A DNA stretch of 8,651 bases from NCBI GenBank assembly GCA_043820045.1, contig JBDREF010000232.1, positions 1-8,651 of the forward strand. The letters are read 5' to 3'. The notes below the pieces were generated by a model. The model saw only the letters and a list, made by a program, of their open reading frames with translations, was not told the origin of the DNA and did no database searches. A program made the position numbers and the translations under genes. Shown here in pieces: positions 6,666 through 8,651 of the stretch; within the stretch, counting starts at the first letter, position 1; each line of letters begins with the position of its first letter. This stretch comes from JBDREF01 sp043820045. Lineage in GTDB: Bacteria > Planctomycetota > Phycisphaerae > Sedimentisphaerales > Anaerobacaceae.

Positions 6666-6680
6666 CTTCGATATTTACAA
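6652..6680 (-). promoter_or_regulatory. Sigma-70-type promoter of arsR
   Basis: Read on the minus strand: -35 TTGTAA (6680-6675, 4/6 to consensus), a 17-nt spacer, and -10 TATAGT (6657-6652, 5/6). Transcription is expected to begin around 6645, giving a leader of about 25 nt to ATG 6620. The -10 lies inside the 18-bp palindrome. Confidence 0.6.
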
Positions 6681-6959
6681 GGAAATGTTCACAGGAAAAT
6701 GAGAATAAATTTAAAATTATTTGCAGCAAGAACTTAGCGTCATCCCAGGTGACGTCTATTCGCAAGCCGTTCAGCAACAGCGCGCCATCGGTCACTTCGC
6801 GTTTGAACCTAAGTGCAACTTGGGCAAACTTCGCCTGAGAAGGTATCCGATTTCATTTGCGTCAACCAACCATCTTGGCAAAACTACCGAACATGTCCCT
6901 ATCGACTGATAACATTCAACTTTTTGGAAAGAAATTTAGGTTTCGAGTTTTTTTTGTGC
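6681..6959. other. Divergent intergenic region with no recognised gene
   Basis: The first part (6681-6725) is strongly AT-rich and could serve as an upstream element for the arsR promoter. From about 6726 to 6900 the composition changes to coding-like GC content, and short open frames exist on both strands, but none has a convincing ribosome site, start and family resemblance together. A small inverted repeat CGTCA/TGACG with a 7-nt centre lies at 6739-6755. A T8 run sits at 6949-6956, just ahead of the response-regulator promoter. I see no RNA gene and no mobile-element ends here. Confidence 0.4.
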
Positions 6960-6988
6960 TTGACATTTCGAAGACACGACAGTTAAAT
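6960..6988 (+). promoter_or_regulatory. Sigma-70-type promoter of the response-regulator gene
   Basis: A perfect -35 TTGACA (6960-6965), a 17-nt spacer, and -10 TTAAAT (6983-6988, 4/6). Transcription would begin near 6995, giving a leader of about 60 nt to the chosen ATG at 7058. A T8 run directly upstream may act as an AT-rich enhancer. Confidence 0.6.
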
Positions 6989-7057
6989 TGGGACAAGACG
7001 GTAACATGGTGGGGGCTTGTATCAAATGGATTTGGTCAAAGAAAAGGGATGGATAAA

Positions 7058-7624
7058 ATGAAGGATTTATTTACCACCGGAGAAGCTGCGGAGATTTGTA
7101 GAGTAAGCCAACAAACGATAATCCGTTGCTTCGATGCCGGTCGGCTCGAGGGATTTCGTGTTCCTGGTTCAAGATTCCGGAGGATTCCGCGCCAGAGTCT
7201 TGTCAAGTTCATGAAAGACAACAGGATCCCCCTCGACGCCATCGAGTCCGGCAAAAGAAAAGTGCTCGTCGTTGATGACGACGCGGAAATCGTTGAATTG
7301 ATGGTCGATGTTCTCAACAGGGACGGCAGGTTCGAGACGAAGACGGCGTCAAGCGGCTACGAGGCGGGAATGGCTACCGAGCGGTTTCGCCCAGAGTTGA
7401 TACTGCTCGACTACATGCTGCCCGACGTCAACGGCAACGTCGTTTGCCAGACGATCAGAAAGAACCCGGAGTTCGAGAACATTAAGATCATTATAGTAAG
7501 CGGTGTTGTCAAGCAGGACGAAATCGCCCAGTTGCTCAAGTCCGGCGCTGAAGATTTCATAAGAAAGCCGTTTGACGTCGCCGAGCTTACCGGCAAGATC
7601 ACCGCCGCGCTGCAGATGAAATAG
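7058..7624 (+). CDS. Response regulator with N-terminal excisionase-type HTH and C-terminal receiver domain
   Basis: A 188-residue protein with inverted domain order. Residues 4-54 are a MerR/excisionase-like HTH of the helix_turn_helix_17 type (LFTTGEAAEICRVSQQTIIRCFDAGRLEGFRVPGSRFRRI, ending in a short helix SLVKFMKD). After a linker (55-67), residues 68-186 form a CheY-like receiver. It has acidic-pocket residues D73-D75 (VVDDD), phospho-acceptor Asp118 (LLDYMLPD), switch Ser148 (IIVSG) and Lys170 (IRKPF), so all residues needed for phosphorylation are present. It should be a phosphorylation-controlled DNA-binding protein; no kinase gene is visible in the window. I chose ATG 7058 because AAGGG (7044-7048) sits 9 nt upstream. 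ATG 7049 is in frame but directly abuts that site, and a longer frame from 6857 would begin upstream of the promoter. It is transcribed away from arsR; targets are unknown. Confidence 0.88.
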   Translation: MKDLFTTGEAAEICRVSQQTIIRCFDAGRLEGFRVPGSRFRRIPRQSLVKFMKDNRIPLDAIESGKRKVLVVDDDAEIVELMVDVLNRDGRFETKTASSGYEAGMATERFRPELILLDYMLPDVNGNVVCQTIRKNPEFENIKIIIVSGVVKQDEIAQLLKSGAEDFIRKPFDVAELTGKITAALQMK

Positions 7625-7642
7625 ACCGATATTGTTATCGAA

Positions 7643-7722
7643 TTAACCGCAGAAATCGCCGAGATCGCCGAGAAAGAAAATAATTCATGAAACTCTGCGT
7701 GCTCTGCGGTCTCTGCGGTAAA
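7643..7722. repeat. Imperfect inverted repeat built of CGCAGAG-like 9-nt units
   Basis: The arms 7643-7672 and 7693-7722 match as inverted repeats at 23 of 30 positions around a 20-nt A-rich loop. Within each arm a 9-nt period is visible: CGCAGAGAC, CGCAGAGCA, CGCAGAG on the minus strand of the right arm, and the decayed ATCGCCGAG doublet in the left arm. The ACCGCAGAGACCGCAGAG style resembles dispersed palindromic repeats found in intergenic spacers of various bacteria (from memory, not searched). It lies between two same-strand genes, 19 nt after the response-regulator stop, and may act as a transcription terminator or mRNA-stabilising hairpin. Confidence 0.65.
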
Positions 7723-7740
7723 TAGCTCAGGGACGCCTGT

Positions 7741-8651
7741 ATGCCGGACACACTGTCCAACTCTAAAATCCCCATGGGAGTGGAACTTGCCGTTGGCCGG
7801 CTCGATTCGCTTTCAATTCTGCCCTGCGTCGGGACGAAACTCTTTTCCAGGCTGCTTCAGGGGCAATTCTCGCCTTCGGCGCTGAGCGATATCGTTGACG
7901 CAGACCCTGCACTTGCGGCCAAGGCTCTGTCCCTTGCCGGCCGGCGCGGCGTCGGGCGCGGCGACAGAGGTCTGTCACCCAGCCAGGCGCTCGGCAAGCT
8001 GCCGGCGCACGAAGTCCGCGATGCGGTCTTATCCCTCAAGGTCTTGCAGCCTTTCGGCCTCGATTATGACGCCGAGAGACAAGCCGCCGAGCTTAGAAAG
8101 GGGCTTCTGCTGCACAGCCTCGCGGTAGCCTGTGCCGCCAGGGCCATCGCCGAGATGGCATTGCCTCCGGAAGACGAATGGTCCGCCTACTGCGCCGGAC
8201 TGCTGCACGACATCGGAAAATTAGCGATTCAGGATGCAATGCCCAAGAGTCTGGCTCGCATTTTCGAGGAGGCGAATTCGGCGGCGGAATCGGCCTGTGC
8301 TCTCGAAAGCAAACACCTCGGCACCGACCATACCCTGCTTGGCAAACATCTGGCTCAAAAGTGGCGATTGCCGTACCCTGTAACCCTCGCCATCTGGCTC
8401 CATCACAATCGCTCTGTGATAATCTCCGAGGATATGCCCGAGGTCAGGATAGCGGCGGTCGTGCAGTTGGCCGACTCCATAGCGCGGCAGTCGGACGTAG
8501 GCCGGTCCGGCAGCTTCGATCTGCCTGAGCCGATCGAGCCGGCGGCGCGATACCTTGGAATAGACACTGAGCGGCTCGAACAGGTCCGCGAGACTCTGGC
8601 CGCCGAGGTCGCGCGAAAATCGGAGGTTCTGGGTCTGGATCTGCCGAATGC
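7741..8651 (+). CDS. HDOD/HD-domain signalling protein, C-terminal part cut off by window edge
   Basis: The frame opens at ATG 7741, with AGGGA (7729-7733) 7 nt upstream, and continues 303 codons to the right edge without a stop. Residues 15-220 have the HDOD layout: an opening SLSILPCVGTKLFSRLLQ (24-40), a helix with IVDADPALAAKALSLAG (51-67), then the HD-like helical core. Metal-ligand positions of an HD fold all seem present: His125, His156-Asp157 in LLHDIGKL, His197 in GTDHTLLG, His221-His222 in LHHN and Asp245 in LADSIAR. Many HDOD domains have lost these, so this one may be a catalytic HD phosphohydrolase or a metal-binding sensor. HDOD proteins usually act as signalling modules and in related genomes often continue into GAF or histidine-kinase domains; nothing past residue 303 can be seen here. 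It is in the same direction as the response-regulator gene 116 nt upstream, making a functional pair plausible but unproven. Confidence 0.85.
   Translation, partial: MPDTLSNSKIPMGVELAVGRLDSLSILPCVGTKLFSRLLQGQFSPSALSDIVDADPALAAKALSLAGRRGVGRGDRGLSPSQALGKLPAHEVRDAVLSLKVLQPFGLDYDAERQAAELRKGLLLHSLAVACAARAIAEMALPPEDEWSAYCAGLLHDIGKLAIQDAMPKSLARIFEEANSAAESACALESKHLGTDHTLLGKHLAQKWRLPYPVTLAIWLHHNRSVIISEDMPEVRIAAVVQLADSIARQSDVGRSGSFDLPEPIEPAARYLGIDTERLEQVRETLAAEVARKSEVLGLDLPN

Noticed and set aside
6421..6795. A 124-codon minus-strand frame overlapping arsR
   Set aside because: It runs out of frame through the well-supported arsR gene and across its promoter and operator, and its product has no family resemblance.
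6857..7057. N-terminal extension of the response regulator beginning at ATG 6857
   Set aside because: The 67 extra residues resemble no domain, the good TTGACA/TTAAAT promoter lies inside this stretch, and a ribosome site with the HTH start occurs at 7058.
7643..7722. CRISPR array
   Set aside because: The repeated units are only about 9 nt, contiguous without spacers and arranged as an inverted pair, so this is a palindromic repeat and not a repeat-spacer array.

Overview
The window is a stretch of a Gram-negative-type (outer-membrane) bacterial chromosome with moderately GC-rich coding regions and AT-rich spacers. The evidence for an outer membrane is a partial beta-barrel-like exported protein, a LolA-like periplasmic protein and an RND exporter. 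An N-terminal excisionase-type HTH fused to a C-terminal receiver, followed by an HDOD protein, is a combination I associate with Planctomycetota (Phycisphaerae-like) and some deltaproteobacteria. That assignment is inference and of modest confidence.

Minus-strand block (about 6680 down to 1). Six genes read leftward: an ArsR-family repressor (6620-6321); a CoA-disulfide reductase with a C-terminal rhodanese domain (6183-4513); a large MMPL/RND-type exporter with an unusual cysteine-containing C-terminal extension (4393-1544); a 68-residue YgaP-like DUF2892 membrane protein (1521-1315); a LolA-like periplasmic protein (1300-497); and the N-terminal 165 residues of an exported, probably beta-barrel outer-membrane protein that runs off the left edge (497-1). 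The last four genes are tightly packed (gaps of 22 and 14 nt, then a 1-nt TAATG overlap) and are almost certainly cotranscribed. The first two are separated from each other and from the exporter by 137 and 119 nt spacers that contain hairpins. The arsR promoter is readable (TTGTAA, 17 nt, TATAGT), and an 18-bp perfect palindrome covers its -10 box, a good autoregulatory operator candidate.

Plus-strand block (about 6960 to the right edge). A consensus-like promoter (TTGACA, 17 nt, TTAAAT) drives a response regulator with inverted domain order (HTH first, receiver second; 7058-7624). After an imperfect 80-nt inverted repeat built of CGCAGAG-like units comes the first 303 codons of an HDOD/HD-domain protein with an apparently complete set of HD metal ligands (7741 to the right edge).

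Working model (inference): the ArsR protein senses a thiol, persulfide or metal signal and controls a flavin disulfide/persulfide reductase together with a complete inner-membrane, periplasm and outer-membrane export route. The rhodanese domain of the reductase and the stand-alone DUF2892 protein together carry the two halves of an E. coli YgaP, which is itself encoded beside the ArsR-type regulator YgaV. This points to sulfane-sulfur physiology joined to envelope export. The divergent response-regulator/HDOD pair looks like an independent signalling unit.
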